Positions 1 through 12,300 of a stretch of 64,000 nucleotides of DNA are shown here, one piece after another; position 1 is the stretch's first letter; every line of letters starts with the position of its first letter. The DNA comes from Priapulus caudatus. Taxonomy: Eukaryota; Priapulida; Priapulimorpha; Priapulimorphida; Priapulidae. Where the stretch lies: assembly GCF_000485595.1 (NCBI RefSeq), contig NW_014577089.1:739283-803282 (forward strand), written 5' to 3'. Below the pieces are notes generated by a model. That model did not search any database. It worked only from the letters and a program-made list of their open reading frames with translations, and was not told where the DNA came from. The translations under genes and the position numbers were made by a program.

Positions 1-1
1 G

Positions 2-139
2 CATGCACCATTATTATTACCTTACTTTTATTATTACCAATCACTGTTATTATTACCATGCACCATTATTATTACCTTACTTTTATTATTACCAATCACT
101 GTTATTATTACCATGCACCATTATTATTATGCACCATTA
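2..139. repeat. 55-bp tandem repeat, about 2.5 copies
   Basis: The unit begins CATGCACCATTATTATTACC and restarts at positions 2, 57 and 112, giving an exact 55-bp period; the last copy is truncated. It is rich in ATT/TAT triplets. It lies in intron 1 of the meckelin-like gene and abuts the foldback element that starts at 141. Confidence 0.9.
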
Positions 140-140
140 T

Positions 141-1145
141 AGCCACAGGCACTTGGAACGTCTCAATAAAAAAAATTAATGGTAAATAAACACGAAATGT
201 ACCAAAGTCTTAATGTTTCTCTACTCTATTTCGCCTATAATCACCTGCAAATGCCGGTCAAATGCTCATCTGCAACACACAAGTACACCGCACGCCCTCC
301 CTGCGGCGCACAAACAACACGAATAAGAGAGCAGGTAGGAAAGCGTGATCGCAAAATTCGCTCGACGCTCGCTTCATTTCACACGATAACAGAACGAAAA
401 CACATCCAACAGCTCCCATCTTGGTATCTATGTGTACATAAATGTCACTTGTTCAAATTATACCTCTTGCCTTTGTTCTTACCTACTCCCGCCGGAGACA
501 TCTCGTGAAATCATGCAGGAAATGTTCTCTCCGTGAAAATGTAAAGAGGACGAGATTTCTGTTTATACACGAGTAATGGGGCGCATTGCATTCCGGGATG
601 AGCTGCTGCCGGCTTTCGAGCTCCGTTTCGAGGCCCACCAAGCCAAGCACAATGCGCGCGGGCATGACGTCACACACACACGACTACAGCGATCGATCGA
701 AAGTAGCGCCGTTAGGGATTTTCGAATGATACGTCCTTTACATTTTCACGGAAAGAACATTTCCTGCAGGATTTCACGAGATATCTCTGGCGGGAGTAGG
801 TAAGAACGAAGGCAAGAGTTATAATTTGAACAAGTGAACATTTATGTACCTACACATAGATACCAAGATGAGAGCTGTTGGATGTGCTTTCGTTCTGTGA
901 TTGTGTGAAATGAAGCGAGCGTCGAGCGAATTTTGCGATCACGCTTTCCTACCTGCTCTCTTATTCATGTTGTTTGTGCGCCGCAGGGCGGGCGTGCGGT
1001 GTACTTGTGTGTTGCAGATGAGCATTTGACCGGCATTTACAGGTAATTATAGGCGAAATAGAGTAGACAAACATTAAGACTTTGGTACATTTCGTGTTTA
1101 TTTACCATTAATTTTTTTATTGAGACGTTCCAAGTGCCTGTGGCT
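141..1145. mobile_element. 1-kb foldback element (long inverted repeat)
   Basis: The left arm (141-552) and right arm (732-1145) are near-perfect reverse complements of about 410 bp. They begin AGCCACAGGCACTTGGAACG and end GTGCCTGTGGCT. The spacer of about 180 bp is CpG-rich and contains a perfect CRE octamer, TGACGTCA, at 665-672. No transposase is visible, so this is a non-autonomous foldback or large MITE. It sits in intron 1 of the TMEM67-like gene, 33 bp past the splice donor. Related single-arm fragments occur at about 46265-46370 and 56215-56450. Confidence 0.85.
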
Positions 1146-1178
1146 GTGGAGTACCGGGTACTGTACTGACTGTCATAC

Positions 1179-1368
1179 CTCCGTCCGATTTTGAATTTGT
1201 TGAATTTCCAGGGCATTTTTGACAATCGAGTTTTGTAATATCATAATAAGTACTATCTTTACAATTCTTAGGAACGACATATGCAAAATCGTTATTTGCT
1301 GAGACGTAGAGAATTTTCAGAACGATAATAACGTACATAAACACAACTAATAACAATTTTCCCGCCAT
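1179..1368 (-). CDS. TMEM67: TMEM67 (meckelin)-like, first coding exon only
   Basis: The ATG at 1368-1366 has a strong context (AAAGATGGC) and opens a 63-codon exon ending at an AG|GTATGA donor (1179/1178), phase 1. The translation has a hydrophobic signal segment (about residues 4-24, LLLVVFMYVIIVLKILYVSA), then NCKDSTYYDITKLDCQKCPG. This matches the start of the cysteine-rich ectodomain of meckelin, which has CDNNQYFDISALSCVPCG at the same point. Meckelin is a ciliary transition-zone membrane protein of the Frizzled-like type. The rest lies off the left edge. An upstream in-frame ATG (1405-1407) would add 13 residues before the signal peptide and is less likely. The call rests on one exon. 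Head-to-head placement with the RBM12-family gene, as for human TMEM67/RBM12B, supports it. Confidence 0.62.
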
Positions 1369-1804
1369 CTTTAAACAACGCAGCTTTGGCAGCCTACCAC
1401 AGCACATGTGTCTCGCAGTATCCTATAGTATAATGGTATAACAAAGGGTATAATCATGGGTATAATCATAGAGTTATATATTAGACCCCATGAGTATATT
1501 TATACAACTCTATGGGTATAATACACCCAGAGTATATAAATATATTTATATGCTCTAATACACCATGTCCATAGGAATACACTTTATTAAATCTTTGCAT
1601 GTAATTCAAATACAAGTACATGTACTGAGAACAGTCTTTTTCATGGAGAAAAAACCTTATTTAAATGCAATAGTGTTGATCAATTAAAATGATAAAAAAA
1701 TTTTAGTGATACAGTACAAAAGTACACACATCAGTACCATAAATTCTAACATATACGTAGTACACAACTACATTTTTTGTTATTTATAATGCACGTTTTG
1801 ATGT

Positions 1805-1872
1805 AGCTCTAGTACTATAGCCCGCGTACAGTTGCCGCAGGCCACTGTACGCGGGCTATAGTTACTAGAGCT
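1805..1872. repeat. short perfect hairpin
   Basis: Two arms of about 28 bp (AGCTCTAGTACTATAGCCCG... and ...CGGGCTATAGTTACTAGAGCT) flank an 11-base GC-rich loop. It is probably a tiny MITE relic or a hairpin-forming intergenic sequence upstream of the meckelin-like gene. It has no coding content. Confidence 0.8.
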
Positions 1873-4800
1873 AGTTTTGATGAATCTATTTTAAAATTGA
1901 TTCATGTTTACAAATGTAAACAAATGTTTAAATCTGAAATTTTGCAGCCAAATTAGATTTGTTCCCTCTCTCTGTCGGCCCTAAACATAGACGTATTATA
2001 AAGTTTCACTATTAGCATCATACCTATGATTAGCATAAACAAATTAATAATAATAATATTAAAATATAGACAGGGTATCGACCTATAGCAAATGTAGCAC
2101 GGAAGAAATCTCTGCCCGTAGGTCCGTTTACGGTCCGATACTATTCGATACTACTCGCAAAGCGGCCATTTGCATTGTTGTAGATATTTATCGAAGAGGT
2201 ACGGCGATATCAAGGTGAAAACGATTTGAAAACAGGTGTTATTCGCTGCTACCCGCATATGAGCATTTACCCGATATATTTCATATATATCAGAGCCATT
2301 TATGGTAAGAATTAAAATGGTTTGATATTGTTCTTTTATAAGTAAAAGGAATTTCAAAATCCTCTACGCCCTACTCCTTTTGTTTGAAAATGGCATGGTC
2401 ACCATGATGATGGTGTGCGCGCGAGACAGTCTAATTTATTCTAATAAGTAATAGTAATAGGTTAAACAAATGTTCGCTTGGGGCTGCTTGGTAGAACGTA
2501 CATGTTGAGGGATGAAAATTAGTTTTGATAAAAATATGTTCACAGCATTAAACAAGACAATAATTTCTGGAGTGATGAATTTCTCACTAATCTCGCCCTG
2601 GGCATGCCGCATGGTCATGCTGTACATCATGATTTAAAACTATTTAGAAAAAAACCACCTATTATTTCTACTACATGTCATCAGTCATGAGTGCGTTGCA
2701 ATCGGAGACAGCGTGATTGTCTGTAAGTGCGTTACGGCTATGTATGGAAGAATTTAAGGAGTTTGCGGACTCCTGCTGATGTCGGCGTGGAAAATACCTT
2801 TTACTTTTAGGCTTTAAAATGTAAAATAGGCTGATGGACCTTTTGTGCAGAATGTTGTGTTATAATCATGCACACAACTCAACAAATATAATATATTATG
2901 CGAGATTGCCACCTTCACATGTCACCTGGAGAATTGGCAGAGCTATAATTATATTTATAACTTAATATACCATTAATGGTAAAGTAAAATAGTGTGATAA
3001 ACATGTCAATTTGGTATATTTATGCAATAACTTCACAAATTCAAAAGGTTTTTTTGGCTATCGGTTCTTGTGGACAATCGCATCCTTAAATCAAATCCAG
3101 TGGTATAATGGTAGAAAACTATCTTTGATTTGTGCATTAATGAAAGTTATTGCGTGAAATTACCAAGTTAACACACTTTTACCCCATTATATTACTCCAA
3201 CATTAAAGCCCTGTAAGTTCTGCAGGGAGTTATGTTTGTCTGAAGTTGACAAATGGCATAGTTTATTAGGTTGGTTGTGTGCATGATGAAACAAGCCACC
3301 CTTATTGCTGACCTTGTACATGTTTACAATATTTACCATATTTGTCACGTATTTTGTAATTGTAGTAATGTGTAAATGTTTGTCTTCATCTTGCACTGGA
3401 AATCTTCTTCCAATGTATGTCTTAAGGGTAAGCGTGGGGAAAATTTATGTATCATTAATCAATTTCTTAGTTAGCTCCAAGAAACGGTCATACATCGAAT
3501 GACCATCTCAAATCTTGCCATGAAAAACTCGTAGTTGGCTCAGTTTCCAAACATTGCCATAGCTAGCACCACTTAAAATAGCTCGAAATGATTCAATAAA
3601 CACCTGGCTTGCTTGCAATAACACAGTGCTACTGTTCATTGCATACTTACCAAGTTATTCCCTTTTTAATTAGGCAAGTAGAATAACAGTGTGATTAGCA
3701 TTTCGATTTTAACTTTTTAATGGTGTAATTTCGGGTTTTCGAAACCCAATGGCATTTGGAATTTGGTTGTCTATTTTGTTCGCATCATGAAATTTATAGT
3801 TTATATAGCAAAGTGAGGTATAAATTATAATGACTCTGAAATACTACTATAACGCCATGATTAAAAGTAATGTAAAACAAGTAAAAAATGATCAGATAAT
3901 GATTTTATCTGCTCTGGCTATTTCTCTGTGTGTTAAAATCTAACATTCAATGCTTTTCTGTTGTCTAGACTAACCGAGTTCGAGCTAGACTTAGCAGGCT
4001 GTTATTGTGTCTTAATAGATCCTAATTATTTCTAAGTTAACATTTTTACGAACATCCGTAACTTTATTTATGATAACACGAAACTTTAAACTGATTATTG
4101 CAAGATTTTTGCTCAGAAAAACGAAATATAGCTGAATATAGTCTTACCTGACAACGGAAATATCACTGATTACACCATCATTAAAAGCACTAAGAATTTA
4201 TGCAGTTGTAGCATAGAAAAATGGATTTGACCACATCGTAACAGCAATAAATTTTATCGTATGCCGACTCACAAAATCACAAATGGCGCCTTCAAAACAA
4301 GTGCACATAATTAAAACAAAGGGGCATGTATTTGTGTGTGCATTCACTTCAACCATATTTATTCTTTCTCCAAATGATCCTCTTCTAACCACATCAACCC
4401 TTAGCCCTATTATTATATTTACTTTTACCCATCACGTATGTCTCATCTCCATCCTTTCTTCCTTGTACCCATTGTAATGGCCTTTTTCCTGAATCAATCT
4501 CTTCTGGCGGATGTCTACCTCATTTTGCCTCCTGTATACCCAATCTACTTCTGCTCTACATGTTTTTGACCTAAAATTGTGTGAAACTTGTTCATGTATC
4601 CTACCTGTGAGCTCATACATGTTAAAAATAATTGCATTTAACCCTGTCCATGTTTAATTAACTGATTATATATTGGGTATCGCTATTTTCACAAGATTTT
4701 CAGCAAATTCAAGTCTTGACAAAGTAGGGCTGCGGGGAGTAGTGTTTAAATTTATATGGTTGTATAATACACATATATGTTGTTGCAAACTCGTACTTGA

Positions 4801-5486
4801 GTGACCAGTACGTACCACACCATAGCACCACACAGAACACAATGTACACAATACAAACACTTAAACCAAGTGATCGTAACTCTAAAGGTTTGCTGCACAT
4901 TACTCACATACTTGTAACATTTTATCAATATTAATAGTGTAGACATGCCCACGGTAACGATATCTAAGCATTTCATTGCAAGGTTTCTCTATTTTTTACC
5001 ACACTGTAGTTATTTGTTAACAAACAAAATATAATGACAAAATTTATTCACTTAACAAACCAGTAACCAAGACATTATGGAACAAACTAGGGGTGTAACG
5101 ATTCACCAATGCCCACAATGCGGTAATCAATTGGCAGCATTCGTATACTCATGTGATACGGTTAATAAAACACTAAATAAGGTAAGCCAAACTATTTAAT
5201 GAAGTACATACAGTATATCTATTCATGTTCTAAGTACATGAATATTATTTTATAAACCTCCACGCTCAGTGTAACGTAAATATCCTAAGCTGTTGTAGAA
5301 ATCTTGGTCAATATATGTGGTGCCAAATTGCAGCAGAATTTGTTAACACAGCACATTCAAGACTGCTAATTGACTGGTGTGCATCGTTACTACGCACGTA
5401 CTGAAGCAGGGTTTCTTATACATAAGAGGCACAGTGGTGCACCGCCGTTGTGAAAATGTTTCTGTATTTACTGATAAGTATATCTT
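1873..5486. other. intergenic, no gene seen
   Basis: AT-rich sequence without any recognisable exon on either strand; its open frames are short and unlike known proteins. A possible half-copy of the TAGGGGTGTAACGATTCACC terminus, related to the hAT-like element at 5495, begins near 5088. Confidence 0.6.
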
Positions 5487-5494
5487 GTATCTAT

Positions 5495-5758
5495 TAGGGC
5501 TGTAACGATCCACCGAAATATACTGTGGAGTGTTACTCACCAATGTTACTCAGTGGCTGTGCAGTGTACATATACTCTCTAGACTCTCTAGTCTATTCAC
5601 CATTTAGTATTCATTGGCAATTTCTAATAATTTATTATTGCAAAATAATGAATATATATAAAAAATAAGATAACATTTCAATATTTTGGGAATCGAATCG
5701 AGAGGCTAATATCGAGAACCGGATCGAATCGAGAGGCTTGTGTATCGTTACAGCCCTA
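5495..5758. mobile_element. hAT-like MITE with intact 8-bp target duplication
   Basis: A 264-bp element bounded by perfect 15-bp terminal inverted repeats TAGGGCTGTAACGAT. The 8-bp direct repeat GTATCTAT flanks it exactly (5487-5494 and 5759-5766), the hallmark of hAT transposition. There is no coding capacity. The inner ends contain CGAATCGAGAGGCT-type subrepeats. Confidence 0.9.
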
Positions 5759-6057
5759 GTATCTATATACCTATAAGTATACCAATACATCCTGTATTTG
5801 AATCCATCGTGCGTTTTTTCCCCAAACAGCAAACTGGCCATTACCTCTGTCTAATTTTCCCTCAGAAGAAACCCTGTTAAGCACTGTATGGCGAGCTAAT
5901 GAGTAGAGCTATTAATTAGAACTCCGAACCCAAATCACTCAGAACTTCTTGATGTGTTTTAGCTATAAAAATGTATAGTAATTAATAACTTACTTTATCA
6001 TAATACGTTTTTGTTCTGAAGTTATTGGAATACATATATATTATAATATTAGAATAA

Positions 6058-7588
6058 CAGGGGTCGAAATAAGCGATGGTCCGATAGTCCAGGGCCATCA
6101 AATAATCGGGAGGACCATCAAATTTTCAAAGTCAATAGTCCGACGGACCATTGAATATTTTGGTCCCATACGGTAATTTTCTTTGAAGTTTCCACGTTTC
6201 GATTATTTCTAATCCAGTGTTGACCATAGCAAATATTTGGCATGATGTAAGCTGGTGCGTGATTGGTCAGATTGTCCCTCTTCCTGTTTTGATTGTGATG
6301 ACTTCTGGTGGCAGGGTTCGAATTTTGGCTGAAAATCTAGTGGACAGTAGGACCACCAACTTCAGAAAGTCGGTGGTCCTGCACAAAAGTTCGTGGTCCG
6401 CTTATTTACTAGCAGTGAGCACTGAGTAACAAAATGGTATATACAAATAACCATAAGGCATTGGCATTAGCAGCATACATGTAACATAGAGTTGGTCAAA
6501 TAATATATTTCAAGCTCTAGGAATGTTGGGGGAGCTTCTGGGAAAAGTTTTACTTTCGTTTTTCTCCTCCCCAGTCCTGGGTACCCCCATTCATAGATTA
6601 ATGCTGCCGCACATCCGCAAAGTTGCAAGTGCCTAGAATCTTGAAGTATATACAGTTTACATTGCTTCTAGATATCTAACTGAATTAAAATAGTCCACTT
6701 TCTACGTAAAGAAAAGGAACGAATTCAATTAACAGCTTTGATTACGTGCGTGTCAGGTGTCACTGGTCGTGCCCTCACTCCCCACAATAACCCCTGCGAC
6801 AAATGAACTTATTGTTATGCGGTCATAAAAAACACTGGGCTACGCTACATGCTGCAATCGATTGCTTAGACTGTCACGAGGTTTTGTTCGTGTGGCGAAT
6901 CATGATTGGAGGATGTATTGGATACCCCGTCTACGTTCAGGAACGGAGCGTATTAGAATGCACTCCCATTTACAAGACTGTCTAAACTGCCGTTGCGATA
7001 ACCGTAGTATTTCAGTGTAATATGAGGGGGAAAAATGCGGGTCAGGAGGACCGGCAGTTTCGTAGAGGTGGTGGCCGAAGCAAAAACTTGGTGGCCTCGG
7101 GCCTCCGGATCGGCACTAATTTCGAACGCTGTTTGGTGGACAACCAAGCAGCGTCTTCCTCGTTAGGTTGAAAAGGATGAAGAGGATATCATAGTGAGGA
7201 TTATGTTGAAGAGGAAGATGGACAAATATTAGATAAGATAGACATGATGGAGTGTGCCAAGAAGGTTTATAATCGCTTGAATGAACTGCTTGACTGAAGG
7301 AATGTTATTAAATGAATGAATGTGCTTCTAAGAAATATTTGAGACATACTATGTTCCGGTGTTATGGGTTCAACTAAATTCTACTGAAACAACTTTATTA
7401 AAACCAATATACTATTAAAGTGAATAAACAATTACTGTATCGTTTGATACATTTATTGTAGGTGAATAATTAAACCATTTTATCACCATGTAAAATCTCT
7501 CTTACATTTGCACTTTTAGAGAACAATTTGAAATGTAGGAGGACCATCTAAATTTCAAACTATTTTTTTCTCCTTATTTCTACCCCTG
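6058..7588. mobile_element. 1.5-kb hAT-like element, longer copy
   Basis: Terminal inverted repeats CAGGGGTCGAAATAAG and CAGGGGTAGAAATAAG (15 of 16 match). The flanks read AGAATAAC and GGAATAAC, a near-perfect 8-bp target duplication. Near its left end it repeats GGACCATC/GGTCC motifs. The segment 7022-7297 has two short open stretches; the second ends ...AKKVYNRLNELLD and stop. These could be decayed transposase or captured exon, and I do not recognise them. A 343-bp internally deleted relative, in the opposite orientation, lies in a VPS35 intron at 32881-33223. Confidence 0.8.
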
Positions 7589-8206
7589 GAATAACATTAG
7601 AATTTTACCATTCATGTGTACATCAAACCATAATATTAACCAATCGGACACGGAGTACACCAGAGTCGCTGGTGTTTAATGTGTAGCAACCAAGGCCTGT
7701 TGTCATAAACAAAATTAGTCTTAACAATAGTCGTAACATCAACTATACAATCGTTATATATAATATAACAATTATAATAATCGTTACACCTCTATTGCAA
7801 ACAAGTGCAACATCTCACATATCATTGGCTCGGTACACCTCATAACCTACACAAATAAAATATGCCGGTACGAACGGAACAACTGAATGTGAAGTTCTGC
7901 GTGCAATTGGGGTGCTGGTTTGTGTCTCGCATTCAAACCAACAACGTTTTGAATCACTACTCTCTTATTTTACGGTTATCAACTTGTGTAGAGCATGGAG
8001 CTTTTGTGCCTTCACACTTTAAATCCCTGTGTGCATATCATATTGTTTTGTCTTCCATGAGCACTTCATCAAGAGCACTTTTTCATGAGCTTGTTTTGTC
8101 GTCTTTTCTTTACACACTTGGTATGGTGGAGAAGACTTATTTCACATCATAAAAATGTTCAATTGTAATTTCATCATTCACTCCTGATACATGTAAAATT
8201 GCACAA
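7589..8206. other. intergenic, no gene seen
   Basis: AT-rich linker between two DNA transposons. A 96-codon open frame at 7862-8152 shows no family features and is probably chance. Confidence 0.5.
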
Positions 8207-8208
8207 TA

Positions 8209-9506
8209 CAGTAAAACTGGCATAAGTCGACACTTTTGGGACCAGCATATTTGTGTCGACTTACGAAAATGACATACGCATAAGTCGTCATTTTGTCGAC
8301 TTATATGTAGGGCTGCCCTCCCAGGCGCCCGTCACCCCTACGCAGTCATAAACATGCTCCGCACGTGACATCACTTTGCGCCACAGACATGAAGCAATCG
8401 GGTCCGCACATCAATCGACACCGCTGCTGGCCATAACGCACGTACATCGTACGCACTAGCGGCAAGCGCGGCGCACGCTGGCTATCTGTAACACCCGCTG
8501 TTGATTACACGTTTGGACAAACAATCGGTGCACAGCAACAACGACGTGTAAACTCAGTTGCGCGATCTACAGGCGATCGTCGTTCGACCTAAAGCGCACA
8601 TGTGCGACAGCCAGCTCGCACATCCACTAGACCGTACACTGCGCCCGCACGCGTCATCGGCATGTCTGATGACGACTTATAGATGGGAAATTACTGTTGT
8701 TTTGTATGACCTGTCTGAGGGCGACGACTTGTACATAATGACGACGTAGGCAGGACTATTCCAATGGATTTACTCACTGGCAGCAAGAACAAGTCGGCAC
8801 CTGCAGCTACAGCACACAAGCGGCCATTGACTATATATATAACAACATGGTGCCTAACTCGCCGCCGCACGGACCACAACTGACCATTTTCAATCAGTTA
8901 CAACTCCGGTGTTCCTGCAGGTGACGCCACTTTCCAACTATTGTTGGAATCGCGGAAGACTGCTCAACAAGCTACACCCGCCATTTTTGACAATCGGCCT
9001 GCCAGAATGCGCTCAAATCACAGAAATTCCTCAAATATCCATGCGAAATGAACCTTCGAATGCTACCTATGAAGAAGGCGGTTGGGCCGGCTGCGCTGAT
9101 TGGCTGCAGCAAGTTTAATGTGCAGACAGGCTGCGCAACTACGCACCTGACTTGCTGGCAGTTGCTGCAGCCAATCAGCGCAGCCGGCCCTGCCGCCTTC
9201 ATAGGTAGCATTCAAAGGATTATTGAGCAGTCTTCCGCGATTCCAACAATAGTTGGAAAGTGGCGTCACCTGCAGGAATACCGGAGTTGTAACTGATTGA
9301 AAACGGTGAGTTGTGGTCCGTGCGGCGGCGAGTTAGGCACCATGTTGTTATATATAGTCAATGGCCGCGTGTGTGCTGTAGCGGCAGGTGCCGACTTGTT
9401 CTTGCTGCCAGTGGATTTACTATGTGAGAAAATCGGGACTTTGACTTCCATGACGACTTATGCGAATTGAAGAGTGAGATGATGACGACTTATGCAAATT
9501 TTACTG
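8209..9506. mobile_element. Tigger/pogo-like non-autonomous element
   Basis: The ends read CAGTAAAACTGGCATAAGTC and, inverted, CAGTAAAATTTGCATAAGTC. TA dinucleotides flank both sides (8207-8208 and 9507-9508), as expected for Tc1/mariner-superfamily insertion. Short CGACTTATGC subrepeats lie at both ends. The interior is CpG-rich and holds a long palindrome (about 8763-9422). No intact transposase is seen. Confidence 0.85.
8763..9422. repeat. 660-bp imperfect palindrome nested in Tigger-like element
   Basis: The left arm (about 8763-9112) and right arm (about 9164-9422) are reverse complements. Shared blocks include CTGGCAGCAAGAACAAGTCG, CAATGGCCG/CGGCCATTG and GCGCTGATTGGCTGCAG. The left arm has about 80 extra bases (8972-9050). 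The spacer is about 50 bp. Open frames on both strands are mirror images forced by the palindrome, not genes. Read-through transcripts would fold into a long hairpin. Confidence 0.85.
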
Positions 9507-9508
9507 TA

Positions 9509-10160
9509 TTATAATCTGTACGTAACATCTAATTATGTGTTCATCAGTGGTAAATATTTCTTTACTCCTCATGTTCATGAAATCTACTGCATATTTATGT
9601 GTTGCTAAGTCTTTATTCTAGCAGCTGAGCAATCATGCTCCTACTCAGCAGTCATGTTTTTAACAGTTCGATTACTTGCACGTTTACTGATTACCTTAAA
9701 TTCTGCGGATGACTGTGACAAACCAGGTAATCAAACTTCTCATGTTAGCAAAAATGCAGTGGTAGGTGTTTCAGGGCTTAAATTTCATCACTACTCGTAG
9801 CTTTACCTGTGTCTTTGTTGTGTTGTGTATATATGTGTCCCACTATGTTACACATTGCATTATATTAAAAAGAACATAAAAAAAAATACGGTTAAAAAAT
9901 AAATGACCTTCAAAACCATTTTTAAAATTTCCTTTTTTGGTTGCTTTTGCACCCATCCACCTTGCCATGGTTCCCTAAAATTTCTCTATAAACCAAAAGT
10001 GAAATATTGAACTCAAATTTATTATGTTGCCTAACTAATTTACGTAAAAATATGCATTAAAACTAGAAAATTATTTCACTTTAATGTACATCAGGAAACT
10101 ATTTCAGTTAAAATATTGACTAGGATAAGTGGCAGATTAAAATTTAACAGTAGTTCTTCA
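9509..10160. other. intergenic, no gene seen
   Basis: AT-rich sequence with no recognisable exon or repeat boundary. Confidence 0.5.
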
Positions 10161-10164
10161 TCAT

Positions 10165-10460
10165 TTTTAGCTCGCCTTGACATTGTCAAGATGAGCTATT
10201 GCTATATGGCGAAAACCAAAAAGGCGATCATTTAGCCGTAGCGCCATCTCGCCCAGATTTCAGACTTTCAGATCTGAAACATTTATTTTTGCATCAAAAC
10301 TAACCCTGAAACAAAACAGTAAAATTTCTATTAGTATAAAACGGAATAAAAACTTGATCACATTTCGGTCCGTCATAAATGAAACGTGCCCAATTTTAAA
10401 TATCATCTCCCTCTTCTATCACACACAAGGTGAGCTATAGTGTCATTGACACTTTCATTC
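10165..10460. repeat. AGCTCGCC-type dispersed repeat
   Basis: It starts TTTTAGCTCGCCTTGACATT and ends near GGTGAGCTATAGTGTCATTG, so the ends are loosely inverted (AGCTCGCC...GGTGAGCT). This style of short non-coding unit is common in marine invertebrate genomes; no family name is assigned. Confidence 0.45.
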
Positions 10461-10551
10461 TGTGTAAACGTATAGCTTTTTGTTATAGATGGCGTTACAT
10501 AGTTTATCAACATTTTAAGATAGTTTGTTTATTAGAAGGTTAGTAGGGCAC

Positions 10552-10680
10552 GAAGGGTCGTTGTCGTATCAGGTACTACATATATGTACCCGAGGTAGTT
10601 TTAGGTTGTTTAGTATTATGTTTATATTTTTATATGAGGTATGTTTAGGGTTAGGGTTAGGGTACACTTCTGTAGTACAA
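10552..10680. mobile_element. half-copy of telomere-motif inverted-repeat element
   Basis: AAGGGTCGTTGTCGTATCAG, then GGTACTACATATATGTACCC, then a TTAGGGTTAGGGTTAGGG run near 10647, ending at TGTAGTACAAG. It matches one half of the elements at 18077-18244 and 55769-56001. Confidence 0.75.
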
Positions 10681-11439
10681 GTCTCTCACCAGTACAAAAT
10701 GTAGGCTATGGTTTCAATTCTATGTTAATGAATGAACTTACAAACATCGATAATTACATTTTCAATGGGAGACCCTCTGGTCCTGTGGGTGAGTCAAAAT
10801 GAAATTGGGAGGTATCACTGAATGGTGTGGTCAGTTTTTGGAGTATTTGTTATTTTAATAATACCATTGTTAGTGTTTACTCTCAGAATCAGTGGCACCA
10901 TTACTATTTTCTCTTGTAATTGCACACTGAACAAAGCAACATTAACTATATTCTGGCATTTAGTAAGTATGAAAAACGAAGAATCTCGTTTTTGTCAACA
11001 AGCAAGCGCTTATCCAAGAAGTCCTGTTTGACTTTGAATAATGTTCTGTCTTTACTCTCTGTCGCATGGCTTGCATGTCTTGGTAGTACCAGTTCCTGTC
11101 TCCTGTGTAACTTTTGCATCTCCTCGGCTTACTATGTTGTGATGTCAAATGTGACTGATGGCGTTAGAGGAATGGTTGCAGGACCAGCAGGCACTCCTTA
11201 TACATGGATCGCTGAGCGGAGAGTTGGCGGCACGTAAGCTTGGCAACCATCGATGCAAAGTCTAACTGTATATTGCTTTCTCTACACCAGGAAACAAGGG
11301 ATGCCAGAAGAAATGTTTCTCTCTATAATGGAATGACTACTTCATCGTTTTACACTTGTTTAATGACTTATTGTATCTTGGCGGGGATGCTATGGTTTCA
11401 TGTCTGTCCAGCCGCCGCTCGCCGCTGCAGACACTTTCC

Positions 11440-11695
11440 CTTCCACTCTATAACTCGACCCTTAATTGACCTAGCGCGACCAAACTTGCTATACTTACAC
11501 ATCTTGGGGAGAAGGTGTGCCGCGTACCGAAACCAGGTCACTGCGACCTTCCCTTCCCCTCCCCCTTCCTTTCCCTTTCCCTTCCCTGACCTAGCGCGAC
11601 CAAACTTGGTATACTTCATACATACTAGATTATTTCATTCACACTAGATCGCGAGGGATACATGTAGTTGGTGATAACTGCCATTTCTAGTTCTA
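11440..11695. repeat. CTATAACTCGACC tandem unit, 2 copies
   Basis: Two units contain GACCTAGCGCGACCAAACTT and TATACTTACACATCTTGG, followed by GGGATACATGTAGTTGG. The same unit and the same 3' end occur four times at 51227-51770. Confidence 0.8.
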
Positions 11696-12225
11696 TCTAT
11701 ATATACATAACTCTAGTATTTGTATAGGCTGCAAAATAATCATCACCCATAAATTTGTACAGTGTAGGACAAACGTAACCAGTCTAAAGTGAAAACTAGT
11801 AGATTAGTAGATGTCTACTAGATGAAAACTAGTAGATGTCTCCCATTCACTCTGATAATAAGATTCTAGTATATAAACCAAAAGGTCTGTATTATATTAG
11901 TAAAAATTTACAAATCATGCTGCGTACATATAATTATGAATGAACAAGATAGTTGTATTACTGTAAATGGTGACGTGATTCAAAAATGCATAAGTCAAAC
12001 AATGTATGCAATTTAGATTATAGGGTTTGGTTCTTAGTAAAGCAGTGCCCCATATTATTCTCATGAAATCTTGAAGTGTATAAGTACGAGGAAGTGTAAT
12101 TAATGGAATATGAGCACAAGATACATGTAGAGCCCTACGATTATAGGCTGCTACTACTACTAGTACTAGTAAAAGTACCTGGTACAGCACAGGGAAATGG
12201 GGTTGCGTAATTATAGTAGGTATTG

Positions 12226-12230
<5 letters not shown>

Positions 12231-12300
<70 letters not shown>

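Noticed and set aside
1369-1407. Earlier start for the meckelin-like exon
   Set aside because: It would place 13 basic and Cys residues before a normal signal peptide, and the downstream ATG has the stronger context.
8909-9296. Several 60-80 codon frames on both strands
   Set aside because: They mirror one another because the DNA is palindromic; coding is not needed to explain them.
10640-10680. Chromosome end, from TTAGGG repeats
   Set aside because: Only two or three units, inside an inverted-repeat element repeated elsewhere in the window and flanked by ordinary sequence.
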